DNA of 19,167 nucleotides from Deltaproteobacteria bacterium (GTDB lineage: Bacteria; Desulfobacterota; GWC2-55-46; DRQE01), in assembly GCA_016219165.1 (NCBI GenBank), contig JACRCB010000071.1, positions 1 to 19,167 of the forward strand, read 5' to 3'. The notes beneath the pieces were generated by a model. It was not told the origin of the DNA. It did not search any database and saw only the letters and a list, made by a program, of their open reading frames with translations. The position numbers and the translations under genes are program-made. Positions 1-8,300 of this stretch are shown one piece after another. The first letter of the stretch is position 1; every line of letters starts with the position of its first letter.

Positions 1-484
1 CCTCCTTGAGCCTCCGGGCTATGCAGTCCACGGCCTCGCAGCCCTGCGTGACGGCGTTTTTTATGAGGCCCATGCCCCCGAGCTCTCCGGCGATGAAAAC
101 GCCCTTTATGTTCGTCTCGAAATCCGGGGTAAGATAGGGCAACTCGACCCCGCGCGCGGCTGTGCCGAAAACAAGGGTAATGGCCCCAACCGGACAGGCC
201 GCGGCGCATGCGCCGTGCCCGATGCATAGGGAGGCGTTAATGAGCTTCCCCTTCCCGCCGGACAGCCCTATTATGTCCTTTTCCGGGCAGGACGTTACGC
301 ACGCCCCGCTCCCTATGCACTTCACCGGGTCTATACGCGGATGGATGGAGACCGGCTCGTGAGTGCCGTATTCCCGCGCCATTGCCACCTTCTTCCTCGT
401 CCTCTCGGACTGCTGCCTGCGGCGCAGGATGTAAAAACCCAGAACCGGCGCGAGGATTGCGATGGATACCAGAAGCGATAAAAT
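1..484 (-). CDS. Membrane-anchored ferredoxin-type protein, N-terminal part of a probable FAD/NAD(P) oxidoreductase (runs off the window)
   Basis: The minus-strand frame is open from 484 to the window edge (about 161 codons seen). Residues 2-20 form a hydrophobic helix followed by a basic stretch (RRRQQSERTRKK), which looks like a signal anchor. A ferredoxin-like pair follows: C56/C62/C66-P and C87/C93/C97-P, with Ser59 and His90 where the second Cys of a classical CxxCxxCxxxCP would be. After it comes a GVFIAGELGGMG segment (128-139), as found next to FAD domains in thioredoxin-reductase-like flavoproteins, so a flavin domain probably follows off-window. I infer electron transfer at the inner membrane. 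The start is uncertain. An ATT at 484 sits 7 nt after GGAGG and gives the complete anchor. The first ATG (382, residue 35) would remove the helix, though AAGG lies just upstream of it. No upstream ATG, GTG or TTG with a ribosome binding site exists in this frame. Confidence 0.7.
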   Translation of the reverse strand, partial: MLSLLVSIAILAPVLGFYILRRRQQSERTRKKVAMAREYGTHEPVSIHPRIDPVKCIGSGACVTSCPEKDIIGLSGGKGKLINASLCIGHGACAAACPVGAITLVFGTAARGVELPYLTPDFETNIKGVFIAGELGGMGLIKNAVTQGCEAVDCIARRLKE

Positions 485-539
485 ACAGCCACCTCCCTTA
501 TGCGTATCCCTTTGGTGCCTTTGAAGTTACGCCCCGTCC

Positions 540-575
540 AAAAAAAAAGGACGGCCCTCAACAGCCGCCCTTTTT
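540..575 (-). terminator. Rho-independent terminator downstream of rpoD (possibly bidirectional)
   Basis: On the minus strand GGGCGGC (570-564) pairs with GCCGTCC (555-549), 7 bp including one G-U pair, and is followed by a run of nine T (548-540). It lies about 85 nt past the rpoD stop. A TTTTT run at 571-575 on the plus strand could let it also stop rightward transcription. A second perfect hairpin, GACCGGC-CAT-GCCGGTC at 617-633, lies between the rpoD stop and this site. Confidence 0.8.
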
Positions 576-655
576 GCGTTTATCTTATGCTTGCGCCCTC
601 CCCGTGCATTCCACCCGACCGGCCATGCCGGTCTCCACCACGCATCCGTCCCGTA

Positions 656-2155
656 TCAGCCCTCGCAGAACCCCTTAAGCAGTTTTGCCCTCGTAGGGTG
701 GCGGAGCCTCCTTATGGCCTTTGCCTCTATCTGGCGCACCCTCTCCCTCGTAACCCCTAAAACCTTCCCGACCTCTTCGAGGGTATAGTCCTGCCTCTCG
801 CCTATACCGAACCTCATCTTCAATACCTTCTGCTCTCGCGGGGTGAGGCTGTCCATGGCCATGTTGGTCTGGTACGAGAGGTCCTTGTCTATCGCGGACT
901 CGGCAGGGGACGGGGACTTCTCGTCCTCTATGAAATCCCCGAGGGAACTCTCCTCGTCATCGCCTATGGGGGTCTCAAGGCTCAACGTCTGCTTCATGAG
1001 CCTTAATATCCTCCTTACCTTGGATATAGGGATATCCATCCTATCGGCTATCTCCTCCGAGTCGGGCTCCCTGCCGAGTTCCTTAAGGAGTTGACGCGAG
1101 GTCTGGAGAAGCCTGTTTATCGTCTCTATCATGTGGACCGGTATCCTTATGGTCCTTCCGTGGTCCGCAATGCTCCTTGTGATTGCCTGGCGTATCCACC
1201 ATGTGGCGTAAGTAGAAAACTTATAGCCCTTCTTGTAGTCGAATTTATCGACCGCCTTCATAAGCCCTATGTTGCCTTCCTGAATGAGGTCGGAGAACTT
1301 AAGCCCAAGGTTCACGTACCGTTTGGCGATGCTCACAACGAGCCTTAAGTTCGCCTCTATGAGCCCCTGCTTCGCCTCCCACATATTGTAGTCGTGTATC
1401 TTGACCTCCCGCGCGAGTTCCTTCAACCCGGCCCGCTTCATGCCGAGTTTCCTCATTATCCGCCTTATCCTTAATTTCGCGCGTTCGGACTTTTTCGGGC
1501 CCCTCTTTTTCTCCTCCCTCTCGACGAATTCTTCAAGCCGCACAATCCTGTTTACTATCGCCGATATCACCAATATCGAGAGGCTCATGTCTTTAAGCGC
1601 CTTGTAGGCGTTTTCAGGCTTTCTCCTCTTCAGTTTTTCTATCTTCCCTATTATCTCGGAGACATAGAGTTCATCGAACTGCCCCTCCTCGGCCTCTTCG
1701 AGAAGTTTTCTTATGGATGTCTTCTCCTCTTTTATCCTCTCCGTAATCATGGATATTTCCCTCATGGCAAAGGGACTTGAGAGCGTAAGTTTTTTAAGCA
1801 CGTTCATTGCGTCCTCTATCTTCTTCGCGAGTACTATCTCCTCCTCCCTTTTAAGGAGCGAGACCGCGCCCATCTCCCTCATGTATATCCTTACAGGGTC
1901 CTCTACCCTCTCCACCTCGAGCGCCTCTTCCGCTTTCGCCTCGGGGATATCGCCCTCCGCCGCCTTTTCAGCGGTATCCACGACCTCTATCCCGAGTTCC
2001 CCGAGAGTTTCAAGAAGGTTGTCCATCTCCTCAACGGAAAAATTCTCATCCGGGAAGGCGTCGTTTATCTCGTCATAGGTAAGGAAACCCTTTTCCTTAC
2101 CGGTATTTATGAGGCTCAGGATGTCGTTATTCGCGGTGCTCAAGTTCGTCGCCAT
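656..2155 (-). CDS. rpoD: RNA polymerase primary sigma factor RpoD (sigma-70)
   Basis: The 499-residue product is a primary sigma factor that directs core RNA polymerase to -10/-35 promoters. Region 1.1 is a short acidic N-terminus (about 1-85). Region 1.2 starts at DPVRIYMREMG (86-96). Region 2 runs from about 266 to 335 and includes NLRLVVSIAKRYVNLGL and the 2.4 element around YKFSTYATWWIRQAITR. Region 3 spans about 340-395. Region 4 starts at DSLTPREQKVLKMRFGIGE (435-453), with the recognition helix TRERVRQIEAKAIRRLR. The segment between 1.2 and 2 is about 150 residues and highly charged, shorter than the E. coli non-conserved region. ATG at 2155 is preceded by AGGA 9 nt upstream. It is monocistronic here: dnaG and rpsU, its frequent partners, are not adjacent, and it is divergent from ppdK. 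The gene has its own consensus-like promoter and a terminator. It ends in TGA, so TGA is a functional stop in this genome. Confidence 0.97.
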   Translation of the reverse strand: MATNLSTANNDILSLINTGKEKGFLTYDEINDAFPDENFSVEEMDNLLETLGELGIEVVDTAEKAAEGDIPEAKAEEALEVERVEDPVRIYMREMGAVSLLKREEEIVLAKKIEDAMNVLKKLTLSSPFAMREISMITERIKEEKTSIRKLLEEAEEGQFDELYVSEIIGKIEKLKRRKPENAYKALKDMSLSILVISAIVNRIVRLEEFVEREEKKRGPKKSERAKLRIRRIMRKLGMKRAGLKELAREVKIHDYNMWEAKQGLIEANLRLVVSIAKRYVNLGLKFSDLIQEGNIGLMKAVDKFDYKKGYKFSTYATWWIRQAITRSIADHGRTIRIPVHMIETINRLLQTSRQLLKELGREPDSEEIADRMDIPISKVRRILRLMKQTLSLETPIGDDEESSLGDFIEDEKSPSPAESAIDKDLSYQTNMAMDSLTPREQKVLKMRFGIGERQDYTLEEVGKVLGVTRERVRQIEAKAIRRLRHPTRAKLLKGFCEG

Positions 2156-2212
2156 GGGTATCTGTCCTTATATGTATTTTAGCACAAAATTTAAGGGAGT
2201 TTTTAAATTATC

Positions 2213-2242
2213 ACTATATCACAGGTTCGGTTACCATGTCAA
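2213..2242 (-). promoter_or_regulatory. Sigma-70-type promoter of rpoD
   Basis: On the minus strand TTGACA (2242-2237, a perfect -35) is followed after 18 nt by TATAGT (2218-2213, 5 of 6 matches to -10). Transcription would start near 2205, giving an untranslated leader of about 50 nt before the rpoD ATG at 2155. It is the best promoter match I found in the window. Confidence 0.75.
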
Positions 2243-2256
2243 GGCGGGAAGAGGTT

Positions 2257-2293
2257 AAAAAAAGCATGCCGCCCGGGGTTTTGGGCGGACGGC
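2257..2293 (-). terminator. Minus-strand terminator-like hairpin upstream of the rpoD promoter
   Basis: On the minus strand GCCGTCCG (2293-2286) and CGGGCGGC (2275-2268) form an 8-bp stem with one G-U pair around a 10-nt loop, followed by ATGC and seven T (2263-2257). Eight A follow on the plus strand at 2294-2301. No gene upstream on this strand is visible. It may shield rpoD from leftward transcription initiated in the ppdK upstream region, or end an unannotated short transcript. Confidence 0.55.
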
Positions 2294-2306
2294 AAAAAAA
2301 ATTTAA

Positions 2307-2335
2307 TTGATGACTTTTCACCTGTTTTTTGTTAT
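2307..2335 (+). promoter_or_regulatory. Possible ppdK promoter
   Basis: TTGATG (2307-2312, 4 of 6) is followed after 17 nt by TGTTAT (2330-2335, 4 of 6) in an AT-rich stretch about 75 nt before the ppdK start. The match is modest. It is named because divergent rpoD and ppdK each need a promoter in this 252-nt interval. Confidence 0.35.
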
Positions 2336-2407
2336 TTTTAGAGTCTTGTCCGACCTGTAAAAAGTTTCCATAAGGGTTCCTCATAATCATCGTCAACGGA
2401 GGACTTG

Positions 2408-3916
2408 ATGGCGAGAAAAAAATTCGTTTACTTTTTCGGCGAAGGAACCGCCGAAGGCAACGGCAATCTGAAGGAACTCCTCGGAGGGAAGGGGGCGGGA
2501 TTGGCGGAGATGACGAACATCGGCCTTCCCGTGCCCGCCGGTTTTACGATAACGACCGAGGTCTGCGGCATATATTATAAAAGCAGCAAAAAATATCCGC
2601 CCGGGCTCAGGGAAGAGGTTGAAAAAAACTTAAAGAGGCTCGAAAGACTCGTCGGCAAAACCCTCGGAGACCCCGCGGACCCACTCCTCGTATCCGTAAG
2701 GAGCGGGGCGGCGAGGAGCATGCCGGGCATGATGGAGACCATCCTTAACCTCGGGCTCAACGATAAGAGTGTGGAGGGGCTTGCAAAAAAAACATCCAAC
2801 AGGCGTTTTGCCCTCGACGCGTACAGGCGTTTCATAACCATGTTCGGCGCCACGGCGATGCGCGTGGCGAGGGAAAAATTCGAGGAGGAACTCGAAGACG
2901 TAAAAGAGAGGCTTACCAGAACCCGCCTTAAAAAGGGAAGGGGCAAGGTCTTTGACACGGACATAAACGAAGGGGAACTCGTTGAAGTAATAAGAAGGTT
3001 CAAAAAGGTCTACAGGGATAATACGGATAAAGACTTTCCGCAGGACCCTGTAGTTCAACTATGGGGCGCCATAGATGCGGTGGTAGGCTCATGGATGGCC
3101 GACAAGGCCGTAACGTACAGACGCGTTGAGAAAATCTCCGGGCTCCTCGGAACCGCGGTGAATATCGTCCAGATGGTCTTCGGCAACAAAGGGGGCGGCT
3201 CGGGCACGGGCGTATGCTTTACCAGAGACCCCAATACCGGAAAGAACGTGTTTTACGGAGATATCCTCATGAACGCGCAGGGCGAGGACGTTGTCGCGGG
3301 CATACGCACCCCGATTCATTTAAACGACTTGAAAAAGAAGATACCCCCCATATACCGCCAACTCGCCGAGGTGAGGAAAAGACTCGAAAGGCGCTACAGA
3401 GACATGCAGGATATAGAGTTCACCATAGAGGAAGGGAAACTCTACATCCTCCAGACCCGAAACGGGAAAAGAAGCCCCCGCGCCTCTTTCGAGATAGCCT
3501 CGGACATGGTAAGGGAGAAACTTATCTCGAAAGAGGAGGCCCTCCTGAGGATAGCCCCCGAGGACATAGAGAGGCTCTTCTACCCGGTCGTAAGCCCTGA
3601 CATCCCTTCCGGAGAATTGAAGGAAAAATTCTTCGCGTCCGGCATACCGGCCGTTCCCGGCGCGGCATCGGGGCACATCGTGCTGAGCGCAAAGGACGCC
3701 GAGGACTGGGCCGCAAAGGGCAAAAGCGTAATCCTCGTAAGGAAAGAGACAAGCCCCGAGGACGTGGGGGGGATGCATGCCGCAAAAGGGATACTCACCG
3801 CCAGAGGGGGAAAGACCTCCCATGCCGCGGTCGTTGCGAGGGGATGGGGAAAGTGCTGTGTCGTCGGGTCTGAAGACCTCGTTATAGATTACCTTCAAAA
3901 GACTGTGTCCGTGTGA
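2408..3916 (+). CDS. ppdK: Pyruvate phosphate dikinase, N-terminal ORF (ATP-grasp and phosphohistidine domains), ended by an in-frame TGA
   Basis: PPDK interconverts pyruvate + ATP + Pi and PEP + AMP + PPi. This piece holds the nucleotide-binding domain (LLGGKGAGLAEM near the start, SVRSGAARSMPGMMETILNLG around 100, QTRNGKR near 360) and most of the swivelling phosphohistidine domain. The catalytic His is His472 in GGKTSHAAVVARGWGKCC. ATG at 2408 is chosen because GGAGG (2398-2402) lies 5 nt before it; the TTG at 2405 is too close. The frame stops with TGA at 3914-3916 (codon 503), but the same frame continues without any insertion or deletion into the C-terminal ORF at 4031. The codons between read ETTQKEGDEITLNGSTGEVF, exactly as in intact PPDKs, so the gene is one 898-codon frame with a nonsense codon. 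Compared with the Clostridium symbiosum enzyme recalled from memory, the stop falls at a Gly. Confidence 0.93.
   Translation: MARKKFVYFFGEGTAEGNGNLKELLGGKGAGLAEMTNIGLPVPAGFTITTEVCGIYYKSSKKYPPGLREEVEKNLKRLERLVGKTLGDPADPLLVSVRSGAARSMPGMMETILNLGLNDKSVEGLAKKTSNRRFALDAYRRFITMFGATAMRVAREKFEEELEDVKERLTRTRLKKGRGKVFDTDINEGELVEVIRRFKKVYRDNTDKDFPQDPVVQLWGAIDAVVGSWMADKAVTYRRVEKISGLLGTAVNIVQMVFGNKGGGSGTGVCFTRDPNTGKNVFYGDILMNAQGEDVVAGIRTPIHLNDLKKKIPPIYRQLAEVRKRLERRYRDMQDIEFTIEEGKLYILQTRNGKRSPRASFEIASDMVREKLISKEEALLRIAPEDIERLFYPVVSPDIPSGELKEKFFASGIPAVPGAASGHIVLSAKDAEDWAAKGKSVILVRKETSPEDVGGMHAAKGILTARGGKTSHAAVVARGWGKCCVVGSEDLVIDYLQKTVSV
3914..3916 (+). other. ppdK: In-frame TGA inside ppdK
   Basis: This codon interrupts the ppdK frame between KTVSV and ETTQKEGDE. 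The frame is open on both sides and the family alignment is collinear. The usual residue at this position is Gly, and GGA to TGA is a single G-to-T change. No good ribosome binding site precedes the next ATG at 4031, so efficient re-initiation is unlikely. Confidence 0.9.
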
Positions 3917-4030
3917 GAGACAACCCAGAAAGAAGGGGACGAGATAACCTTAAACGGCTCGACCGGAGAGGTCTTTAGAAGTTCCCTTCCCCTCATCAAG
4001 CCGGAACTTCCGCAGGCATACAAGACCGTC

Positions 4031-5104
4031 ATGAGGTGGGCCGACGCCGTGCGGACCTTGAAGGTCAGGACGAACGTGGACACCCCTTACGACGCCGAGA
4101 ACGCCGTAAGGCTCGGGGCGGAGGGCATAGGACTCTGCAGGACCGAGCACATGTTCTTCGATACGAACGAAAGACGTCTCGCCATACAGAAGATGATAAT
4201 CTCCGACGACGTGGAAACGAGGAAAAAGGCCCTCGCCGACCTCCTCCCCTTCCAGAAAAAAGACTTTATGGGGATTTTCAGGGTAATGGAGGGGAAACCG
4301 GTAACCATAAGATTACTGGACCCGCCGCTTCACGAATTCGTCCCGCATACCGAAAACGGCCAGAAGCACCTTGCGCAGGCGCTCTCCATGCCTTTCCATC
4401 TGGTAAAAAGAAAGATAGACCGTCTCCACGAGGCGAACCCCATGCTCGGCCACCGCGGGTGCAGGCTCTGCATCACGTATCCCGAAATACTCGAAACCCA
4501 GGTGCGCGCGATAATGGAGGCCGCATGCGAATGTAAAAAGAAAGGGGTCAGGGTGAGTCCCGAAATAATGCACCCCCTCGTCATAGACAGGAAAGAACTC
4601 GAAATCCTCACGACGGCGACGAGAGAGGTGGCGGAAAAGGTGATGGGGGAAGAAGGGGTTAGTGTAAATTACCTCGTCGGGACCATGATAGAGGTCCCCA
4701 GGGCCGCGCTCCTCGCGGATAGCATCGCCGAGGTTGCGGAGTTTTTCTCGTTCGGCACGAACGACCTGACGCAGATGACCCTTGGTATGAGCAGGGACGA
4801 CGCCGGACGGTTCCTCCCCGATTATGTGGACGAAAAAAAGGCCGGGATACTCAAAAACGACCCCTTCCAGTCGCTCGACATAGAAGGGGTGGGGCAGCTC
4901 ATGACCGGGGCCATTGAAAAGGGGAGAAAGACGAGAAAAAAATTGAAGATAGGCATCTGCGGGGAGCACGGCGGAGACCCGGAAACGGTCGCGTTCTGCC
5001 ACAAGAATGATTTCGACTATGTCTCCTGCTCGCCTTTCAGAGTCCCCATCGCGCGCCTTGCCGCCGCTCATGCGGAACTCAAGTGGCCGAAACGCAGGAA
5101 ATAA
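4031..5104 (+). CDS. ppdK: Pyruvate phosphate dikinase, C-terminal ORF (PEP/pyruvate-binding domain), same frame as 2408-3916
   Basis: This 357-residue ORF is the TIM-barrel half of PPDK, residues 542-898 of the complete frame. It carries RTLKVRTNVDTPYDAENA, the GAEGIGLCRTEHMFF motif, LDPPLHEFVPHT, NPMLGHRGCRL, IEVPRAALLAD, FFSFGTNDLTQMT and the catalytic Cys851 of GICGEHGGD. The C-terminus (SCSPFRVPIARLAAAHAEL) is complete and ends in TAA. The ATG at 4031 is simply the first one after the TGA. It lacks a Shine-Dalgarno sequence and would omit the last strand of the phosphohistidine domain, so I do not think this is a designed split subunit. If the TGA is genuine and not read through, this half is probably not made and PPDK is inactive. 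If the TGA is an error, this is a normal single-gene PPDK. Confidence 0.92.
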   Translation: MRWADAVRTLKVRTNVDTPYDAENAVRLGAEGIGLCRTEHMFFDTNERRLAIQKMIISDDVETRKKALADLLPFQKKDFMGIFRVMEGKPVTIRLLDPPLHEFVPHTENGQKHLAQALSMPFHLVKRKIDRLHEANPMLGHRGCRLCITYPEILETQVRAIMEAACECKKKGVRVSPEIMHPLVIDRKELEILTTATREVAEKVMGEEGVSVNYLVGTMIEVPRAALLADSIAEVAEFFSFGTNDLTQMTLGMSRDDAGRFLPDYVDEKKAGILKNDPFQSLDIEGVGQLMTGAIEKGRKTRKKLKIGICGEHGGDPETVAFCHKNDFDYVSCSPFRVPIARLAAAHAELKWPKRRK

Positions 5105-5126
5105 AAGACCGCGGCGCCTCCTTGAA

Positions 5127-5144
5127 CCGCCTCTAAAGAGGCGG
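5127..5144 (+). terminator. Perfect hairpin downstream of ppdK
   Basis: CCGCCTCT-AA-AGAGGCGG is an uninterrupted 8-bp inverted repeat 22 nt after the ppdK stop. There is no T run directly after it, so it may be an RNA 3'-end stabiliser acting with the second hairpin at 5153-5179. Confidence 0.5.
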
Positions 5145-5152
5145 AATTCCAG

Positions 5153-5179
5153 CCCCAAAAAATCTTCGACTTTTTGGGG
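5153..5179 (+). terminator. Second hairpin downstream of ppdK, terminator-like
   Basis: CCCCAAAAA (5153-5161) pairs with TTTTTGGGG (5171-5179), 9 bp around a 9-nt loop. The T run is inside the stem, so it is not a classical intrinsic terminator. With the hairpin just upstream it probably marks the end of the ppdK transcript. The rest of the ppdK-smc interval, to 5300, shows nothing else I can name. Confidence 0.45.
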
Positions 5180-5304
5180 ACCCCGGGATTACAGCGAGCA
5201 TTCCGTTCAAAACCCCCGGCTTATCAACATCACCCATATACCTTTTTTACCACAACAGATAGTATTACCCCCTTTTATTCCCCCCTTTAAGTTGTATTTT
5301 TTCC

Positions 5305-5333
5305 TTTACAACGTCCTTAAACTTTGCTAAATT
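5305..5333 (+). promoter_or_regulatory. Candidate smc promoter
   Basis: TTTACA (5305-5310, 5 of 6) is followed after exactly 17 nt by TAAATT (5328-5333). Initiation about 7 nt further would fall near 5340, only some 7 nt before the smc ATG, giving an almost leaderless message. The smc start also lacks a clear Shine-Dalgarno sequence (only GAAGAA), which fits that reading. Confidence 0.45.
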
Positions 5334-5346
5334 CGGGATTGAAGAA

Positions 5347-8300
5347 ATGAAGATAAAAAAACTCTCAATCCACGGTTTTAAATCCTTCCCTGACAGGGTG
5401 CAGTTTACCTTTCCCTCCGGCACATCCGCCGTTGTCGGCCCTAATGGCTGCGGAAAAAGCAACGTCGTGGACGCCATAAGGTGGGTCCTCGGCGAGCAGA
5501 ACGCCCGCCACCTCCGGGGGAAACTCATGGAGGACCTGATATTCACCGGAAGCGATTCGAGAAAACCCGTGGGCATGGCCGAGGTAACCCTTACCCTCTT
5601 GAACGAGGAAGGGAAGTCCCCCGCGGCTTACGCAAACTTTACCGAGATAGAAATCCTTAGGCGCCTCTACAGGTCGGGCGAGAGCGAATACTTCATAAAC
5701 AAGGTCCCATCGCGCTTGAGGGACATAGTGGACCTCTTTACCGACACGGGGATAGGCACAAGGGCATACTCGATAATCGAACAGGGGCAGGTGGGATGGC
5801 TCGTAACCGCCAAGCCCGAGGAGAGGAGGACTCTCTTCGAAGAGGCCGCTGGGATAAACAAATACAGGCACAAAAAAGAAGAGGCCCTGCGGAAACTCGA
5901 ATCTACGAGACAGAACCTTTTAAGGGTGAGCGATATCATAGGGGAGGTGAAACGCCAGCTGAATTCCCTCCTCCGCCAGGCAAAAAAGGCCGAGAGGTAC
6001 AAACTCCTGAAGGACGAACTCAGGGAGGCGGACCTATATCTCGCGCGGCTCGAATGGGGGCGTATAAGCGAAGAGAAAGAGGAACTTCAAAAACAACTTA
6101 ACGCCCTTGAAGACCGGGAGATAACCCTGTCCGCAAGGATGGGCGAAAAAGAGGGCGAGGCCGGGGGGTTGAATGTCGAATACCTCAGAAAAGAAGACGA
6201 TTACAAGAAACTGAGAGAAAGGGCATACGAGGCCGAAAAACTCATAGCCGAAGAAGAGCGGAGCATCGAACTCGTGAGGCTCAGGGGCGAGGAACTCAGG
6301 AAATCCGCGGAGCGGCTCTCCTTCGAGACAGAGGAACTCGTAACGCGGAAGGCAGGGCTTGCCGACGAAATAGAGGGGCTGCGGACCGAACTCGGCAGGC
6401 TCGAAAAGACCCTCGGAGAGGAGAGGGCGAGATTCGATGAGAACGAATCCGCGCTCGTCGTCCTCACCAATGCCTTAAAAGAAAAAGAGGCCCTCCTTAG
6501 AGAGGGGGAGACCGTATCCCTCCAAGGCTCCGCAAGACTCTCCGACATAAGGCATTCGATACAGAACTGCCTGAGGGAAGAGGAGTTGATTCGCGCAAAA
6601 GAGGCGAAACTCAAGGGCGAAGAAGGAGAACTCGGAAGGACCCTCTCGGAGAAGAAATCCTCATGCGCGGAGTCAACCAAGGTACTGGAAGGCATATTGA
6701 GGAAAAAGGCGTTCAGGGAATCTGAAATCAGTAACGTCGGGCATGTGCTGGATGAACTTGCCGCGGAAAGGCTCCATAAAGAAGGGCCGCTCGAGGCCCT
6801 CAAGGAGGAACTCTCCTCGAAGAGGGCAAGGCTCGGCGCCCTCGAAGAAATCTCCGCGGACGGCGCCGCCGTAACGTTGATGGAAGGACACACGACGGCC
6901 GGGGTCTACGGGTTTGTCTCGGACTTTATCGAGACGAGCCCCGGATACGAAAAGGCGGTCGAGGCGGTCCTGGGCGAGAGGCTCAACTATGTAATAGTGG
7001 AGAGCCAGAAACAAGGGATGGAGGCCGTAGAGCAGCTTAAAAAGTCCGGCGGGAGGGGAGGCTTCATACCCGTAAAAGAGTCGAGGGCCCTAAAAACGGA
7101 CGACCGCGCCCCGGAGGGGACAATAAACCTGAAAGACGAAATCACGGTGAAAAACGGCTACGGCAGCATCATTAAAAACCTCCTCGAAGACGTCGTGGTT
7201 ACGGATAGTTTCGAGAGCGCCATCGAAATCTGGAAAAGAAACGGCATACAAAAAACCTTCGTAACTACGGAAGGAGAGATGATAGACCCCCGGGGGATTA
7301 TAACGGGGGGGCACGCCAACGGAGGAGGCGTTCTCAGGAAAAGAAAAGAGATTAAGGAACTCACCTCCGGGATAGAAGATATTGAGCAAAGGCTCTACGG
7401 CCTCGACGAGGAACTAAAAGGCATGGATAGTTACACCGCGAGTTCGAAGGCCCTCATGGAAAGTTCCAGGGAGCGCCTTTATAAAGACGACATCGAGAGG
7501 GTAAACTGCGAGGCGGGGCTTAAAAGGGCGGAAGAGGAAATAAAAGAACTCGCGGCGAGAATCTCCTCAATCTCCACGGAACTCCTCTCGGCCGAAAAAG
7601 AAGAGAACTCCGTAAGAGAAAAAAAACTGATGCTTTCCGGCGAGAGGGAATCCCTTGAAAAAGACGGGGAGAAGAGGGATGAACTCATAAAGACGCTCTC
7701 CCTCGAGGTCCTCTCCATTAAAGAGAAGAAGGAAGAAAAGGCCCGGCTTTCAACCGATGTAAGGGTTCTGCTCGCCTCCCTCACCGAAAGGTTTGAACAC
7801 CTTAAGAACCAACTTGCCGAAAAACAGGAATCCGTAAAGGAGATAGAGGGAAAGGTCAGGTCGAAAAAAGAAGAGATAGAGGGAAGCGGCCGCGAGATAG
7901 AAGCGAAAAAAGAAGAAGAAAAGGGACACATAAAGGTTCTCGAAGAACTCCTCCTTAAAAAAGACGCCCTCAAAAAAGAGGAGACCCACGGCGAGGAAGG
8001 CCTTTCAAGCCTATCGGCGAGGATAAAATCCCTTGAAGGCGAATGCAAGGCCCTGAGAGCGGACATCGAGGCCGTAGGGGAAGGGAAGGGGGAACTTTCG
8101 CTTAAACTCAAGGAATTCGTCCTTTCGCTCGGAAACCTCAAGGAAAAGGCCATAGAAAGATACGGCGCGGACATCTCGGCAGGGGGGGGAGGAAGCCCGC
8201 CCGAAATGCTGCTAAACCTTCCACTCGAGGTTCTAAATGAAAAGGTAAAAGAACTCAGGGAAAAGATAGGAATGATGGGTGAGGTAAGCCTTGCCGCGCT

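Noticed and set aside
3914..3916. UGA reassigned to Gly or Trp (alternative genetic code)
   Set aside because: TGA is the natural terminator of rpoD, TSUP, aroD, gapA, tpiA, folK, the YHS-like gene, argG and argF in this window, and no other gene has an internal TGA.
3914..3960. Selenocysteine insertion in ppdK
   Set aside because: The position is not catalytic, relatives have Gly rather than Cys, and no stable hairpin of bacterial SECIS type follows directly.
4031..5104. Natural two-subunit PPDK
   Set aside because: The second ORF lacks a ribosome binding site, and its first ATG would drop the conserved end of the phosphohistidine domain; the intervening codons are still conserved coding sequence.
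4313..5158. 281-codon minus-strand ORF opposite ppdK
   Set aside because: Antisense shadow of strongly conserved ppdK codons, with no family resemblance or ribosome binding site.
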